A stretch of DNA of 64,000 bases, from contig NZ_NERX01000005.1 of the NCBI RefSeq assembly GCF_003063335.1, positions 124,001 through 188,000 of the forward strand. Direction: 5' to 3'. Below are positions 34,681 through 43,827 of the stretch, one piece after another. Position 1 is the first letter of the stretch. Each line of letters starts with the position of its first letter. This DNA comes from Limnohabitans sp. MMS-10A-192. Lineage in GTDB: Bacteria; Pseudomonadota; Gammaproteobacteria; Burkholderiales; Burkholderiaceae_C. Under the pieces are notes generated by a model. The model had not been told where the DNA came from, did no database searches, and saw only the letters and a program-made list of their open reading frames with translations. The translations under genes were made by a program, and so were the position numbers.

Positions 34681-34759
34681 TGGCGGCTTGGACATCAACC
34701 CCTGGCGCACCCGACACCCCGGCGCGGTGTCACCCAACAACCGCACAGCGCGGCAGTGA
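34681..34759 (+). pseudogene. Diverged remnant of a queF 3' end
   Basis: Reads [20 protein letters not shown] followed by TARQ and a stop, matching the last 26 codons of the intact queF (28981-29059) at an offset of exactly 5700, with about 80% base identity by eye. Upstream sequence is unrelated. It is a leftover of an earlier queF copy displaced when the intervening block arrived. Confidence 0.85.
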
Positions 34760-34760
34760 A

Positions 34761-35390
34761 TCAAGCCACCGGATCTTGCCAAGCCGGGTGCTTGGCCATG
34801 ACCTGCGCATAAGCCTCAGAGCCCTCAAAAGCGGCCAGCCAGACGATCAAGCGCGGCCAAGGCTGCGCGGCAAACCAGACTGGGTCGGTGTGCGCAAACT
34901 GCCGCACAAACGGCGCCAGCGCCGCGTCCAGAAAACCCCAACGCGCACCGGCCAAAAAGGCCTGCTGCTGCAAACGCGCATCCAGCTGCGCCAGCCACTG
35001 CGCACCCAAGTCGCGGTCGGCCACGCCACTGGCCAGGCCTGATCGCTGCGGGTATTTGTAGCGGTCCAGGTGTTGCTTGAAAGGCCCATCGCTGAGCGCA
35101 ATCCAGCGCAGCACATCGGCCTCGTCGGCAGCTGCGGGCAACCAGCCCTGCGGATCGTGCTGGCGCAAGGCCCACAGCATGATGTCCAGGCTCTGATCGA
35201 TCACCTGCGAATCGGCAGGCAGCCACAACACCGGCACCGTGCCCTTGGGCGACAAAGCCAGCATCGACGCGGGTTTGTTCTTGAGTACCACCTCGCGGTG
35301 CTCATAAGCCACGCCACTGACCAACAAAGCCAGCCGCGCACGCATGGCGTAGGGGCAGCGGCGGAAGGAATAGAGGATGGGGGAGGGCAT
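34761..35390 (-). CDS. Glutathione S-transferase family protein
   Basis: 209 residues from ATG 35390 (ATG 35414 is possible). N-terminal thioredoxin-fold domain starts PILYSFRRCPYAMRARLALL with a CPYA motif like omega-type or GrxB-like enzymes, followed by KGTVPVLWL and the helical C-terminal domain. Its 3' end abuts the queF remnant by one base. Substrate unknown. Confidence 0.85.
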   Translation of the reverse strand: MPSPILYSFRRCPYAMRARLALLVSGVAYEHREVVLKNKPASMLALSPKGTVPVLWLPADSQVIDQSLDIMLWALRQHDPQGWLPAAADEADVLRWIALSDGPFKQHLDRYKYPQRSGLASGVADRDLGAQWLAQLDARLQQQAFLAGARWGFLDAALAPFVRQFAHTDPVWFAAQPWPRLIVWLAAFEGSEAYAQVMAKHPAWQDPVA

Positions 35391-35503
35391 GAGGGGGAAT
35401 GATAGGGCTTGCATCTGGTGCCCAGGCCAATTCAGTTAGAGTCCCCCCCATCCTCCAATCCCGAGCGCGCTCAAGTCCTTGCAGCCTCTCGATCCCATTC
35501 CCT

Positions 35504-37591
35504 TTGGCTGACCAAGACCCCACCCCCGCCGCCCCTTGCACCGTTCCACACGCTTTCGAACGTGACGTTCAACATGAGTTACGCCATGTGCGCACCCTCA
35601 TGCAACTGGAGCAAAAGGAAGACCAGGCGCAGTTCAAGCTCAAAAACGCCAGTGCCAGCATCAAAGAGCGCCGTCGGCGCGGCTTGACTTGGTACCCCGT
35701 CACCATCACCCAAGAAGACATTGGTTTTGGGGGCAAGGTGGTCTTGGAGCTGGAGCGGCCTGCGCATCGGCAAGACCTGCACTTGTTTCAGGTGGGCAAA
35801 AACGCTTGTGTGTTCAGCAATGCGCCCGGCTACTCGGGGCCTGACCGGCCCGTGCTGAGCGGCGTGGTGACCAGTGTGCGGCGCAACAAGCTGGTGCTGG
35901 CCACCACCAAAGAAGAGCTGCCCGACTGGGTGATTAATGGCAACAACCCAAACGGCAGCACCCACAACGGAAGCACGTTAGGCATTGACTTGACCTTTGA
36001 CGAGGTCAGCTACCGCGAGATGCACCAAGCCTTGAACGACGTCATTGGCGCACACGGCAACCGCTTGGCCGAACTGCGCGACGTGCTGCTGGGCGTGCGG
36101 CAGGCCAGCTACCGCGAGCCCAAAGCCGACGACCTGTTTTACCCCAGTGCGCTCAATGACTCGCAGCTGGTGGCGGTGCGCCATGTGATTGCGGCGCAAG
36201 ACGTGGCCATCATCCACGGCCCGCCCGGCACGGGCAAAACCACCACGCTGGTGCAGGCCATTTTGGAAACCATCCGGCGTGAGCGGCGCGTGCTGGTGTG
36301 CGCCCCTTCCAACACCGCCGTGGACCTGCTGACCGAAAAACTGGCCGAGCGCGGTGTGAACGTGATCCGCATGGGCAACCCCAGCCGCGTGTCGGACCTG
36401 CTGCTCAAGCACACGCTCGACGCCGGAGTGATGGCCCACCCCAGCTACGCCAAGATGCACGCCATGCGCCAAACCGCTGAGCAGCACCGAGTCACGGCCA
36501 GTGAGCTGGCCAAAGAAGGCGTCCGCCATTTTGGTTTTGAGGGGCGACAGCACCGCCAACAGCTGCGCGAAGAAGCCCGCACGCTGCGCCAAGCCGCCGA
36601 CGATTTGGAGCGCTTCATGACCGAGGACGTGCTCGAATCGGTGCAGGTCATCACCTGCACGCTGGTGGGCGCCAGCCACCGCCACATGCGCCACCTGAGC
36701 TTTGAGACCGTCTTCATCGACGAAGCCGCCCAAGCCCTGGAGCCAGGTTGCTGGATACCCATTGCCAAGGGCCAGCGCATTGTGTTGGCGGGCGACCACC
36801 ACCAGCTGCCGCCCACCGTGAAAAGCGAACAAGCCGCCCGCGAAGGCCTGCGCGAAACCCTGTTTGAAAAGTGCATCCAGCGCCAACCCAACACGGCCCG
36901 CATGCTGACTACGCAATACCGCATGCACGAGCAGATCATGGGCTTCAGCTCCGAGAAGTTTTATGGCGGCCAACTGGTGCCGCACGCCAGCGTGCGCCAC
37001 GCGGGCCTGGAGGCTTATGACTTGCGTTTTGCACCCGACCTGCCGGTGGAATTCATCGACACGGCGGGCTGCTCTTATCAAGAAGTGGCCATTCCCGAAA
37101 GCCGTTCAACCGCCAACCCCGAAGAAGCCCACTTGCTGCTGGAGCGCCTGGCGCAGCTGCTGGCGCCCTACGACGAAGATGAACTTGGTGAACACGACCA
37201 GCGCCCGCTGAGCATCGGCGTCATTGCACCGTACCGCGCCCAAATCAACTATCTAAAAGACGCCATCGAAGACAGCGAAGTGCTCAATGGTTTGCTGCTG
37301 CAACGCAGGCTCAGCGTGGGCACCGTCGATTCGTTTCAGGGCCAAGAGCGCGACATCATTGCCATCACCTTGACACGCAGCAACCCCCAAGGCGAGATCG
37401 GCTTCCTGTCCGACATCCGCCGAATGAACGTGGGCATGACCCGCGCACGGCGCAAGCTGCTGCTGGTGGGCGACTCGTCCACGCTTTGCAGGCATCCGTT
37501 TTTTGTGGAGTTGTTGACTTATGTGAAGGGAGTGGGGGGTTACCGTACAGCCCGGACTGCTGGCCAGCCCCGCCGTTCGCCAAGCCTATGA
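35504..37591 (+). CDS. Superfamily 1 DNA/RNA helicase (IGHMBP2/Dna2-like), altered C-terminus
   Basis: 695 residues from the TTG at 35504; other starts (35399, 35600) cannot be excluded, and conservation around FERDVQHELRHVRTLMQLEQ favours one near here. Motifs: Walker A GPPGTGKTTT, APSNTAVDLL, Walker B FIDEAAQALE, GDHHQLPPTV, TQYRMHEQIM, and VGTVDSFQGQERDIIAITLT plus VGMTRARRKLLLVGD. The protein reads normally to GVGGYR, then ends TARTAGQPRRSPSL in sequence belonging to an out-of-frame HTH gene, so the natural C-terminus was replaced. Confidence 0.88.
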   Translation: MADQDPTPAAPCTVPHAFERDVQHELRHVRTLMQLEQKEDQAQFKLKNASASIKERRRRGLTWYPVTITQEDIGFGGKVVLELERPAHRQDLHLFQVGKNACVFSNAPGYSGPDRPVLSGVVTSVRRNKLVLATTKEELPDWVINGNNPNGSTHNGSTLGIDLTFDEVSYREMHQALNDVIGAHGNRLAELRDVLLGVRQASYREPKADDLFYPSALNDSQLVAVRHVIAAQDVAIIHGPPGTGKTTTLVQAILETIRRERRVLVCAPSNTAVDLLTEKLAERGVNVIRMGNPSRVSDLLLKHTLDAGVMAHPSYAKMHAMRQTAEQHRVTASELAKEGVRHFGFEGRQHRQQLREEARTLRQAADDLERFMTEDVLESVQVITCTLVGASHRHMRHLSFETVFIDEAAQALEPGCWIPIAKGQRIVLAGDHHQLPPTVKSEQAAREGLRETLFEKCIQRQPNTARMLTTQYRMHEQIMGFSSEKFYGGQLVPHASVRHAGLEAYDLRFAPDLPVEFIDTAGCSYQEVAIPESRSTANPEEAHLLLERLAQLLAPYDEDELGEHDQRPLSIGVIAPYRAQINYLKDAIEDSEVLNGLLLQRRLSVGTVDSFQGQERDIIAITLTRSNPQGEIGFLSDIRRMNVGMTRARRKLLLVGDSSTLCRHPFFVELLTYVKGVGGYRTARTAGQPRRSPSL

Positions 37592-37814
37592 CGCACAAGC
37601 GCCCGAGTTTGAGCTGGCCCGCGAACTGATTGCAGCGCGTATGAAAGCGGGCCTGACGCAAGGCGATGTGGCCGCACGCATGGGCACGACCCAAAGCGTG
37701 GTAGCACGCATCGAAAGTGGCAGGGGCACGCCATCCATGCGAACAGTCCAACGCTTTGCCAGTGCCGTGGGTGCGCGTGCAGTGGTGCGCATGGAGCCTT
37801 TGACGGCTGCATGA
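37548..37814 (+). pseudogene. Decapitated XRE-type antitoxin gene
   Basis: In a different frame from the helicase, the sequence LASPAVRQAYDAQAPEFELA continues as an XRE/HigA-like HTH (MKAGLTQGDVAARMGTTQSV, VARIESGRGTPSMRTVQRF) to the stop at 37814. No start codon precedes it; the first internal ATG is at 37641 (57 codons). The N-terminus was lost at the junction with the helicase 3' end, and no partner toxin is next to it. Confidence 0.75.
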
Positions 37815-37817
37815 CCA

Positions 37818-38007
37818 GCTGCTGCAACGCAGGCTCAGCGTGGGCACCGTCGATTCGTTTCAGGGCCAAGAACGCGACATCATTGCCATCACTCTGAAGC
37901 GTAGCAACCCCCAAGGCGAGATCGGCTTCCTTTCTGACATCCGCCGCATGAACGTGGGCATGACCCGCGAACGGAGCAAGCTTTAGTCAGTGGGCGATTC
38001 GTCTATG
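37818..38007 (+). pseudogene. Second copy of the helicase 3' end
   Basis: Corresponds to 37294-37483 of the helicase at an offset of 524, about 90% identical, including VGTVDSFQGQERDIIAIT and IGFLSDIRRMNVGMTRE, then diverges at GERSKL with a stop at about 37986. A non-functional remnant separated from the main gene by the broken HTH gene. Confidence 0.85.
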
Positions 38008-38010
38008 CGG

Positions 38011-39645
38011 TCATTCAAGTTGTGCTGCAAGTTTCCCCAACTTTTGCTTCAAAGCATCTCTCAGGTTGGCGTCCAAACCAATGCGTCGCAGCGCAGCTCT
38101 CTCATAGTCGTCGCGACTATTAAAGCGTAGACCTTTGACAATGCCATTAAGAACGCCAGAGTCGCGAACCGGGTACCTGCTAACAATTCCATGAATGTCA
38201 GATATGTCAACAAACGCTGTAAGGCGCGCAAGCTCATCTGGGTATGGCGATTTAACGGGAATGTTTAAATCGTCACAATCGTTCGCTATCAACTGTTGAC
38301 GTGTGGGGATCTGTGAAAGTAGTTGGTCACGCATCTGCCGCTCAGCAACGCGGCTTGCTAAATGCTCTTTCGTCCCTTGTCCCTTGAGTGATTCAATCGC
38401 TATGTCCTTTGCTGCATTCAGCATTTCCTGAGGATCGATGCCAGATATCTCTGCTTGCTTTATTGCGACAGCGGTTTGGGCTTCCAAAGAGTAGATCAGG
38501 CTTTCAACAGCGAAGATCGGCAGCGGATAGACACCATCATCCTCAAACTTACTCATCTGTTCTGGAGACATGCCATCATGATCGATAAGACCAAACGCTT
38601 TTGCTCGGTGTACTTCTTCGATATCTCGAAGGCCCTTAACTGCTCTCATAACGTCTTTGCAACTCTCACAAGGTCGTAAAGAAACTTTTGGGAAAAGAAG
38701 CGCATATAAAGGTTGATCCAAGCTAGTCTTGTTATTTCCTTCAATAAATAAAATTTTGCGTCGCGCACCAATTACGTCAATCCACAGCCATTCTGGAATT
38801 TGCTCTGAATCATGGATGACATCGACATCCCAAGAGACGATTTTTTCCTCTTTCCAAACGCAGTCGCGCACAAGAACTATTTCGCCCCCTTTAACTGCTG
38901 CAGGCAAATCAAGTTGGTGGGTACAGACTACAAAGCCACAGTCAGGCCGTTGCAGTATCAGTGCCTTTATAAGAGCAACAACGATTGAGGAGTGCAGGTG
39001 AAGCTCTGGCTCGTCCAGCAAGAAGACCATACCTGGTTTTGCTGCTACTACCTCGGCTGCAATAACTAGTGCAGACCGCTCACCATCTGACATTCGTGCA
39101 TAGCTGTACAGCGTGTCGCCCCGTATCGCCCTTAATTCACCATCAGCAACCTTAAGCTGTACTGTCAGATTTGCCTGAGCTAGCAACGAATTTACGACGT
39201 CCAACGGTGAGTTATCAGTTTGGAGTCGAGTGATCGCAACGGAACTCGATCCCTCGGCCTTTATTTGGTTTGCGGCATCGAGTTTGTACTGAGTCTCAGC
39301 CGCCTGAAGATCATGAATCGCCTTCTCGTTGGTAGCTGTACCTTCTATGGGTTTCCATCTTTTTTCTGGCTGGGAGTCATAGTGTTTTTGGTTGGCAGTG
39401 AATTGACGGCGACTTGCCGGTGTCATCGAAAGACTTTCGTGATCGAAATAGCTCGGTCGTGACCCTGGCATGTAGATGACCTTTCCATTCCAATTTGCAG
39501 CAAGCGAATTGACTAGAGCAGACTTGCCTGTGCCATTGCGTCCCAAAATAAATACTGGCCTGCCTGCCCTGACACTTACTTGCACGGGTTCTGACTGGGT
39601 TTGAATTTCTATCTGTGTGAGCGCTGGACGTTCTTCTGTCTTCAT
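38011..39645 (-). CDS. ABC-ATPase fused to DUF4435/TOPRIM domain, PARIS AriAB-like defence protein
   Basis: 544 residues. ATPase part: Walker A GRNGTGKS (35-42), ABC signature MSDGERS (185-191), Walker B VFLLDEPELH (207-216), switch THQ (242). From about 285 a TOPRIM-like domain of the DUF4435 type follows, with acidic residues in FIEGNN (Glu302) and LIDHDG (Asp355, Asp357). In PARIS phage-defence, AriA is an ABC ATPase and AriB a DUF4435 TOPRIM nuclease; merged forms are known. OLD-family nucleases are the alternative. Genes on both sides (type IIG R-M, helicase scars) fit a defence locus. Confidence 0.7.
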   Translation of the reverse strand: MKTEERPALTQIEIQTQSEPVQVSVRAGRPVFILGRNGTGKSALVNSLAANWNGKVIYMPGSRPSYFDHESLSMTPASRRQFTANQKHYDSQPEKRWKPIEGTATNEKAIHDLQAAETQYKLDAANQIKAEGSSSVAITRLQTDNSPLDVVNSLLAQANLTVQLKVADGELRAIRGDTLYSYARMSDGERSALVIAAEVVAAKPGMVFLLDEPELHLHSSIVVALIKALILQRPDCGFVVCTHQLDLPAAVKGGEIVLVRDCVWKEEKIVSWDVDVIHDSEQIPEWLWIDVIGARRKILFIEGNNKTSLDQPLYALLFPKVSLRPCESCKDVMRAVKGLRDIEEVHRAKAFGLIDHDGMSPEQMSKFEDDGVYPLPIFAVESLIYSLEAQTAVAIKQAEISGIDPQEMLNAAKDIAIESLKGQGTKEHLASRVAERQMRDQLLSQIPTRQQLIANDCDDLNIPVKSPYPDELARLTAFVDISDIHGIVSRYPVRDSGVLNGIVKGLRFNSRDDYERAALRRIGLDANLRDALKQKLGKLAAQLE

Positions 39646-39701
39646 ACTTATTCCTTCGGAAATTTTCTCTTACGGTCTTATCGTGGGCAAAGACATACCT
39701 A

Positions 39702-42470
39702 CTAGGCCTCTATGGATTTGGGTTTGCGTGTTTTCTTAGCGGCTGTCGCGGGCAGCAAGCTGGTGATTCGTTGGTACAGCTCAAACAGGAAAGCCGCGCG
39801 TTCGGCGTCGGAGGCGTAGGTCTTTTTGCCGCCGCTGGGTTGGTAGGCGGCGTCTACGGCGGTGTCTAGTTTTTGGTGGGCCTTGAGCAGGGCCGGGGGC
39901 ATGGTCAGTGGGTCGTACAGGTCGGCGAGGGACGCGTCTGCAAATTGGGCGCGAGCGTCGAGGACGCATTGCGCGGCTTGTTCGATTGCGTTGCGGTGTT
40001 TGTCGCTGAGTGGTTCGCCAGCGAAGCCGGGCCAAGGGTAGTTGTTGTAAACATTGCTTGCTGAGTATTGGTAGTCGCTCTTCATTCGACCGCAAACCGA
40101 ACGAAGCCAACTCATATGCATCGCAGACTGAAGTACTCCCATTTCTAAAAGTCCAGCGCCAGGGACTATGAGCGAACTACCGTTGGCAATTACATCGGGA
40201 GACATGAAACCGATTGGCAAGTATTTACGGTTCTCTGACGATACTTTCGGCAGAAATAAGTAGCTTGAATTAGGCTGTCGGATCTCTCCAAACAGTGATG
40301 GTGTCTCAGCCAGCTTTTTTGTTGCTTCGCGATTACTTTGGGATCTAAATTTTTTTACAGAGTTAATTCGTTCAAGAATCGTTGGCGTCGATTTAATGAG
40401 ACTTGGGTTTGCATCCGTAAGCCACAAACACCAACGTAGTTCAGCGTTTAGAAACTCTTGCCCACCCATAAATGGGCGAATGAGATGAAGTACTTCGGGG
40501 TGCGTGCTTGCTAGCTGCTCCTTTTCCTTGCTATCGAGCAACAAATGACCATCGTCATTCGCCATGCTCCCGTATTGCATTTCTGGCACATTGCAAATTG
40601 GCGTGCTTCTTTTGCTGAGTGCAACGTTATTTGCGTCCACCAAATACGGATTGATATTTTTTGCAGGCACAGCCAACGGCTCGCCTTTGATGTCCGCGTA
40701 TTCAAAAATAGTTTTGTCGCTGCGGTTGCACAAACCAAAACCGATGATCACGCAATGCACAGCTGCATTGCCTTTGGCTTCGTTTGACCACGAAAAGGTA
40801 CGGTGTGCAAACTGAATGTGAATGCCCTGTGCCAACATCCAGGACCACAGCACGCCTACTTGTTCACCTTGGGTGATGCTGTTGGTGGACACGAAGGCCA
40901 CGCGTGGTCCATCTTGCGACTCAACGCTTCGCAAGTACTGGGCTGATTTGACGTACCAAGCCGCCACAAAATCCAGAACACCAAAGCCCTTGATGCCGCT
41001 CATCACAGGCTCAAAGTCAGCCTTTTGTTGTGGCGTTTGTTCTTTCTTGCCGATGAACGGCGGGTTGCCCAACACATAGCTGCACCGCTCCGCAGGCAGC
41101 ACCTCGTTCCAGTCCAGCCGCAGCGCGTTGGCGTGACGGATGCCGGGTGAGCTTTTGAGCGGGATGCGCGCAAAGTACAGGCCAAACTCCACGCTCACGC
41201 GCAGGTTCATTTGGTGGTCCACCAGCCACAGGGCCACTTGCGCAATTTGCGCCGGAAACTCTTCGATCTCGATGCCGTAAAACTGGTCCACGTTCACGCC
41301 AATCAGGGCATGCACGTCCACCGTCAGCTGGCCTTTGTGGGCGCTCAGTTCGTGGTCGGCCCGCAGCACTTTCAGCTCCAGCTCGCGCAGTTCGCGGTAG
41401 CTGATGACCAAGAAGTTGCCGCACCCGCAGGCGGGGTCAAAAAACGTCAGTTGCCGCAGCTTTTTGTGAAACTCAAACAGCTTGTTGCGGTTGCCCTTCA
41501 CGCGTTCAAACTCGGCGTGCAGTTCGTCCAGAAACAGCGGCTTGATGAGCTTGAGGATGTTGGCCTCAGACGTGTAGTGCGCCCCCAGGTTGCGGCGGGC
41601 CTTCTCGTCCATGATGCTTTGGAACAAGCTGCCAAAGATGGCGGGGCTGATGGCCGACCAGTCGAGCGCACAGGCGTCCAGCAGGGCTTCGCGCATGGCG
41701 GTGCTGAAGTCGGCCATGGGCAGGGTTTCTTCAAACAGACGGCCGTTGATGTAGGCAAACTTGCCCAGCTGCTCGTCGATGTTTTTGCTGCGTTGGCCTT
41801 CGTGCGTGTTGAGCACCTGAAACAGTTGCCCCAAGCGCGGCCCCAGGTCCGAGCCGTCGGGCGCGGTGCGTTCTTCAACAAAGTCGCGGAACGATTGCGC
41901 GGGCTGAAAGATGCCGGTGTCGTCGGCAAACAGGCAAAACAGCAGGCGCACCAGCAGCACCTCCAGCGCATGGCCGCTGTAGCCGCTGGCTTTCAGTGCG
42001 TCGTGCAGGCGGCCCATGCGCTCAGCCGCCTTGATGTTGACCGGGTCTTCGGCCTGGATGTCTTGCACCTTGTAGCCCGCCAGCAGGCCAAAGAGCTTGA
42101 CGTGTTTGTGCAGGTGCTGAAGCTCAAACTCGACCGTCTCGCCCGTGGCCAGGCGCCGCACCCGAAAGCGGGCAAAGTCGCAGACCACCACCAGCTGGGG
42201 CAGGTCGCGCTCGGGCAGGTTGTGCAGGTAGCCAATGGCTTGGTCCACCGCGTCGTCGAGGCTTTTGCCGCGAGACTTGTGCTCCACCAACAGCACGCCG
42301 GGCCAAAACAAATCCACAAAGCCTTGCGCTCCGCCGAGCTTTTTGACGTTCAGCTCGAAGGTGGCAACGCGTTTGTTGGTGATGCCAAAGATTTCAAAGA
42401 AGTCGATCCAAAAGGGCTTGGCTTCGCTGTCTTCGTTGCAGGCGTCGGCCCAGGTTTTGCTGAATTGCAA
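39702..42470 (-). CDS. MmeI-like type IIG restriction-methylation enzyme
   Basis: 922 residues. A PD-(D/E)xK nuclease is visible near the N-terminus: Asp53 in FVDLFWPG and ExK (Glu63, Lys65) in VEHKSRG. A helical spacer leads to GAHYTSEANILKL (297-309) and a gamma-class adenine methyltransferase with motif I DPACGCGNFL (345-354) and motif IV GNPPF (468-472). The C-terminal 350 residues form the target-recognition domain. One chain thus cuts and methylates. It lies 56 bp upstream of the ATPase-TOPRIM gene on the same strand. Confidence 0.93.
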   Translation of the reverse strand: MQFSKTWADACNEDSEAKPFWIDFFEIFGITNKRVATFELNVKKLGGAQGFVDLFWPGVLLVEHKSRGKSLDDAVDQAIGYLHNLPERDLPQLVVVCDFARFRVRRLATGETVEFELQHLHKHVKLFGLLAGYKVQDIQAEDPVNIKAAERMGRLHDALKASGYSGHALEVLLVRLLFCLFADDTGIFQPAQSFRDFVEERTAPDGSDLGPRLGQLFQVLNTHEGQRSKNIDEQLGKFAYINGRLFEETLPMADFSTAMREALLDACALDWSAISPAIFGSLFQSIMDEKARRNLGAHYTSEANILKLIKPLFLDELHAEFERVKGNRNKLFEFHKKLRQLTFFDPACGCGNFLVISYRELRELELKVLRADHELSAHKGQLTVDVHALIGVNVDQFYGIEIEEFPAQIAQVALWLVDHQMNLRVSVEFGLYFARIPLKSSPGIRHANALRLDWNEVLPAERCSYVLGNPPFIGKKEQTPQQKADFEPVMSGIKGFGVLDFVAAWYVKSAQYLRSVESQDGPRVAFVSTNSITQGEQVGVLWSWMLAQGIHIQFAHRTFSWSNEAKGNAAVHCVIIGFGLCNRSDKTIFEYADIKGEPLAVPAKNINPYLVDANNVALSKRSTPICNVPEMQYGSMANDDGHLLLDSKEKEQLASTHPEVLHLIRPFMGGQEFLNAELRWCLWLTDANPSLIKSTPTILERINSVKKFRSQSNREATKKLAETPSLFGEIRQPNSSYLFLPKVSSENRKYLPIGFMSPDVIANGSSLIVPGAGLLEMGVLQSAMHMSWLRSVCGRMKSDYQYSASNVYNNYPWPGFAGEPLSDKHRNAIEQAAQCVLDARAQFADASLADLYDPLTMPPALLKAHQKLDTAVDAAYQPSGGKKTYASDAERAAFLFELYQRITSLLPATAAKKTRKPKSIEA

Positions 42471-42741
42471 TGCTCTGGATTTGATTTCGTTTCAATTAAG
42501 ACCCATTTGGTACTCATAAAGTGAGTTTGGATCGTAACTTAAAGTATTCTCTTTCCGGCCTCTTGTAGCGCTGCGGTTGTAACGGGGTGGTCAGGCGGTC
42601 TGCCCACAGGCGGGCGCACTGCCAGCTCGCAGCGTCTGGCTCTATGCAAAGGATTACCTACGCGTCTGTACGCATGGCACGGGCCATGGGGCTGGGTAAC
42701 ATGCCTGAGCTTTCCTTCAAACCCCATGACCCTCCAACACC

Positions 42742-43545
42742 ATGCGATCAATCACTGCGCTGATGGCCACTTGCTGGCTCACGGCTTGCGCCACGCCCCC
42801 AATGCCTTTGAGTGCTGACCCCATTGCCGTGGTGGCCGCTGGCAGCTTGCGCGAGGCGATGACCGACATCGCCAAGGCGCATGAGGCCCGCACCGGCCAA
42901 AAACTGAACTTGTCTTTTGCGGCCTCGGGGCTGCTGCGCGAGCGCATCGAAAAGGGCGAAGCGGCCCAGGTCTTTGCCTCGGCCGACATGGGGCACCCGC
43001 AAAAGCTGGCCGACGCCGGCAGTTGGAGCCCGCCACGCGTGTTTGTGCGCAACCAACTGTGTGCGATCACCCAAGCGAACCTCAACCTCACGCCCGAGCG
43101 TTTGCTGGGCGCTTTGCTCGATCCGGCGGTGCGTGTGGGCACCAGCACCCCCAAGGCCGACCCGGCCGGTGACTACGCCTGGGCGCTGTTTCGCAGGGCC
43201 GATGCGGTCAGCGCTGGCGCTTACGCCACGCTGGAGCGCAAGGCTTTGCAGCTGACGGGAGGCCCCAGTTCGCCCAAGCCCCCGGCAGGTCGCGGCACTT
43301 ACGCTTGGGTCATGGACCAAGGACAGGCCGATGTTTTCTTGACCTATTGCACCAACGCGGTGTCTGCCCAACAAGAGGTGCCCCGCCTGAAGATCGTGGC
43401 GGTGCCGCCCAATTTGCAGGTGTCCGCAGACTACGGCCTCACCGTGCGCCGTGGCACCCACCCGGCCGCACAGGCCTTTGCCGACGCCTTGCTCGCGCCC
43501 AGCGCACAGGCTGTGTTTGCGCGGTATGGGTTTGGCAGTCCTTGA
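42742..43545 (+). CDS. ModA-like solute-binding lipoprotein
   Basis: 267 residues with lipoprotein signal (CWLTAC, Cys16). Type II periplasmic-binding fold of the molybdate/extracellular solute-binding group: VVAAGSLREAMTDIA at the anion-binding loop, FASADMGHPQKLADAG and GTSTPKADPAGDYAW. No permease or ATPase genes follow, so it is an orphan. Ligand could be molybdate, tungstate or an organic anion. Confidence 0.8.
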   Translation: MRSITALMATCWLTACATPPMPLSADPIAVVAAGSLREAMTDIAKAHEARTGQKLNLSFAASGLLRERIEKGEAAQVFASADMGHPQKLADAGSWSPPRVFVRNQLCAITQANLNLTPERLLGALLDPAVRVGTSTPKADPAGDYAWALFRRADAVSAGAYATLERKALQLTGGPSSPKPPAGRGTYAWVMDQGQADVFLTYCTNAVSAQQEVPRLKIVAVPPNLQVSADYGLTVRRGTHPAAQAFADALLAPSAQAVFARYGFGSP

Positions 43546-43562
43546 TCTGGGCTTCTTTTCTT

Positions 43563-43735
43563 GTCATCCCGGGGGAACACCCTTTTTGTCATCCCGGGCG
43601 AAGACCCTTTTTGTCATCCCGGGCGAAGACCCGGGATCCACTGGGCAGCGCTCTTTTGAGAATGCCGGTTGTGAATCCTGGATCCCGGATCAAGTCCGGG
43701 ATGACATTTACCGAGGCGGTGCGGGATGACATTTG
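43563..43735. repeat. Array of GTCATCCCGGG palindromic repeats
   Basis: Three tandem GTCATCCCGGGxGAA units spaced about 27 bp, then an inverted match CCGGATCAAGTCCGGGATGAC after about 90 bp and another GGGATGAC at 43723-43730. Related to the array at 25840-25996. It lies between the ModA-like gene and the dienelactone hydrolase. Confidence 0.78.
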
Positions 43736-43827
43736 CTGAGGCCTTCCAGGAGGACATTGGCTCAGGCGGTGCGGGATCAAATGATTTGTGCAAAGATCCC
43801 GCCTTTCCCCTATTCAAGGAGTCCCTT

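Noticed and set aside
43563..43735. Repeat array considered as an insertion sequence
   Set aside because: No transposase frame and no target-site duplication; the pattern fits small palindromic repeats.
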